Shown: positions 61,380-64,000 of the stretch, one piece after another
Layout: each line of letters starts with the position of its first letter
How positions within the stretch are numbered: the stretch's first letter is position 1
Assembly (NCBI GenBank): GCA_024760905.1
Contig: CM045751.1
Span: forward strand, 15,415,001 to 15,479,000
Origin: Plotosus lineatus
Taxonomy: Eukaryota > Chordata > Actinopteri > Siluriformes > Plotosidae
Direction of reading: 5' to 3'
DNA: 64,000 nt
Notes under the pieces: generated by a model
The model's input: the letters and a program-made list of their open reading frames with translations, nothing else
Database searches by the model: none
What the model was told of the DNA's origin: nothing
Program-made: the position numbers and the translations under genes

Positions 61380-62970
61380 GGGGACAATTTTTAAAATGTA
61401 TGATTATTATTATTATTATTTAGGAGAGCAGGGATTCCTATAAAATAACTAAATGTTGTTGATGGCTGAGTACAAGTAGTTCTCCAATATACTCATTGTT
61501 ACTCTTGCTTAAAATATTTGTCATGCTCTACATATTTCTAAGGTTATTTACTATAGATAGTCAAAAAACAAACAAAAATAGACTATTATGCATCATAGCA
61601 AACAGACATTTATGAAGCATATAATACATAAAAGTGAATTTTTAAAATTACATGGAAAAAGTTAATTCTAAAATGTAGAAACAAACAGACAAATTCAGAA
61701 AAAGGAGTCAAGGCACCAGACTGGTAATATTATATATATTATATTGTGTTTACTTAACAAACATGATAAATGCAATGCTTCCAAGAAGTTAGATGTAACA
61801 ATAAAAATACAATATCTTTGTGTCCGTACATAGAATTAAGACAGCAAAAACAAAATGAAACAAAACCTGCCCTAAGTAGTTCACAGAGAGGTACAAATAT
61901 ACAGTACAAATCTATTTTATTCCAAAAAAAGGGTACAAATAAAAAAAAAAAAGCAACAAAATATAGTTATTAATGCTTTGTAAAGTTCAGGTAGGTGAAG
62001 GGCATTCTAAGGGAGCACTTTGGGTTGACAACGTCTAAGGCTTCTGAGAAGAATTAATACATATTGGTACGGCAATACGATATTAAAATCCACTATACAG
62101 AGTCCATATAACCTGGATTATACTTGAGGATTGAATATTACATACACATCATTGCATATATTTTGCAGGTTCTTTTACGCATTAAAGAAAAAAAGATGCC
62201 TGTTTCTTTTAAAACTAGTTACGGGGTGACATAAAAGTGGGGCAATGAAACTCTGTGCCAATGAAGAACAATTTAAAAATACGTAATTGTTAATGATAAT
62301 TGTTTAAAACATAGTTTAATTGCTAGAACTTTCTTGCTCACTCTTAAAATCAGTTCCACTTCTACCGCACAGAAAAAAAAAAAAAGAAAAAAGATTAATT
62401 GATCACAATGTCAACATGGATTCTGAGTCATCAGTAAATTATTGAAAAAAAAAAAAAAGTCAGGAAAAAAGTCAGCATGACAGTACAACTGAGAAAAGAT
62501 TTGAGCATCCATCCATCTATCTACCCATCCATCAATCCTGAGCCCAAAATGCAGCACAAAAATGGTCACCTGGTACAAGTCACCAGTGCCACTCCGCCAT
62601 ACCTCACACGCCATGATCACAGGTGCATGTCCTGCATTAAAAATGTTAACGCGACAATATTTGAGGTAAATGCTCATAAAAGGCCAACGTCAGCGGGGTG
62701 AAAGTTGTCCTGCAGACGCAATGTTCCTGTTTTTCGACTCGCATTGAAGTGAGCCGAGGCAAGGGTGAACCCGAGCCACATTTACACCTCGTTCCTTCCA
62801 CACCAACTCTTAAGGCAAGCTCGATAATATAGAAAGCATCTTTTTTTTAAATTATCTACAAATATACATAAGTGTTGATTGTTTAAACATGGTTTCATAT
62901 ATAATTCAATATTAAAGGAGGTTACTACGTAACCAAGTGTGGACTACAATAAGTGCATCATTCATTTGAT
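61380..62970 (-). other. AT-rich sequence, possible 3' UTR of a convergent gene
   Basis: Few known repeats occur here, unlike the preceding 30 kb, and the texture (long AT-rich runs, TACAAAT words, a TTTATT word near 61914 that would read AATAAA on the minus strand) would fit a 3' UTR read towards lower coordinates. No coding frame ties it to a gene, so this is only a suggestion. A tetranucleotide (CATC)n patch is at 62509-62535. Confidence 0.2.
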
Positions 62971-62979
62971 GATGTAGGT

Positions 62980-63149
62980 TAGAGGTTCCCAACCCTGGTC
63001 CAGGAAGACCACCTGCCTTGTACATTTTAGTATTTTCCCTGTTTCCAACACACTTGATTTAGCTAACTGACAAACTTCCTGACTTGAAGTGGAAAGCATT
63101 GAAATGTGCAGGTCAGAAGGTCTTCCAGAAGCAGGGTCGGCAACCTCTG
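62980..63149. mobile_element. Small hAT-type MITE
   Basis: Ends are TAGAGGTTCCCAACCC and, on the minus strand, CAGAGGTTGCCGACCC. The 8-bp duplication is ATGTAGGT (62972-62979) and ATGTAGAT (63150-63157), 7 of 8 identical. 170 bp, non-coding. Confidence 0.87.
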
Positions 63150-63157
63150 ATGTAGAT

Positions 63158-64000
63158 GAAGAGCTGATGTATATTGAGATATATTTGTATTTACAAGTGT
63201 ATGGTTTGTTTCAAAATAACCAGCGTGCACTACCATGGTTCTTCTACAGGGGGCGCCGTGTGCATGACGCATGCACGATAGACACGAGGTACGAGTGAGC
63301 TCACACCATTCAAGCCAGGAAGCTAAAGGAATGAGAGCACAAGAGAGAAAAGCATGCTGCCATAATAGACTTAGATTAAGGGCTGATTAGTATTTCTGGG
63401 AAGATTAGCATAAGCGTGTTTACATCAAGAAGAAAAGAGAAAGGTGATTACACGCAAGTGGAGCAGGTGGGGAGGGGGGGGAGGGGGGGTTTAAATAAAA
63501 ATAATAAAACAAACAAACAAAAAAAACCACTCACATTATGACCAAGACTGAACAAGGACCAAGAACCAAAAAGCATGATGGCATTAGCACTGGAGTTCAG
63601 TTTTATATTGGGTGATTTTTATTTTTTTGGTTGCATGTTGTTTTAAAAAATATAAAATTAATTAAAAAAAAAAAAACATTTTAACTGATGTGTGTGCTCT
63701 TCGAACGCTAAAGATGGCCTAACCTGTTGTGGCAGTTTGTAAAAATTTAGATTAAAATCTTAAAAAAAAAAAAAAAAAAAAAAATTTTTTTTTTTTTTTA
63801 AATCCACCCTTACAAAAACGTCAAACTTGCACACCAGTTATAGCTGAAACGTAAACGAAACAAACCAACGGAGTGAAAAAGGACACCCTGATGATACAAA
63901 CCGCATTGCATTCGGTCTTGATTTCTTAAAATGACAGATCCATCATTAGAAGACCTTCATTATAATCAGAGAGCTAAAATCGCAAGTGTATACTCGACTT
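63158..64000. other. End of window, no gene recognised
   Basis: It contains a G-run at 63470-63488, and a poly-A (63761-63783) joined to poly-T (63785-63799). A few CpG-bearing words lie at 63250-63300. No coding frame is recognised. Confidence 0.4.

Overview
This window looks like a piece of a teleost fish chromosome. The evidence is long AT and GT/CA microsatellites, Tc1/mariner, pogo/Tigger and hAT transposons, several tRNA-derived SINE families, LINE fragments, and one vertebrate multi-exon gene with GT-AG introns. Nothing bacterial, plasmid or phage is visible. The repeat mix would suit an otophysan such as a catfish, but I cannot name the species.

One protein-coding gene can be assembled with confidence: znf821 (zinc finger protein 821) on the + strand. 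It has six coding exons from 29588 to 51954, all joining in phase into a 439-residue protein. That protein has an N-terminal MSRRKQTNP motif, two C2H2 zinc fingers, a degenerate third CxxC knuckle, and a C-terminal STPR domain of four exact 23-residue repeats. Intron 1 is 13.3 kb and full of retroelements. A candidate promoter and non-coding 5' UTR lie at about 29040-29587. About 11 kb upstream, at about 18094-18230, a second CpG/YY1-type promoter with a good minus-strand splice donor probably starts a divergently transcribed neighbour whose coding exons I cannot find in the window.

Layout: 1-18 kb is non-coding with pogo/Tigger and hAT elements, including a hAT inside a hAT and an element with long inverted arms. 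18-29 kb holds the candidate divergent promoter, a decayed Tc1 element with IR/DR ends, an L2-like LINE fragment and large AT microsatellites. 29-52 kb is znf821, whose introns carry a second Tc1, an I/Nimb-like LINE, many SINEs and pogo MITEs. 52-61.4 kb is downstream repeat-rich DNA. 61.4-64 kb is AT-rich sequence with few recognised repeats; it may be a 3' UTR of a convergent neighbour, but this is weak.

I found no convincing new biological system. The items most worth a second look are: a 54-bp TG tract a few bases before the znf821 exon 4 acceptor, next to an in-frame 99-bp exon that carries most of zinc finger 1; perfect 42-bp and 28-bp hairpins; nested insertions with readable target-site duplications; and a SINE whose tail matches the 3' end of an RTE-like LINE also present here.
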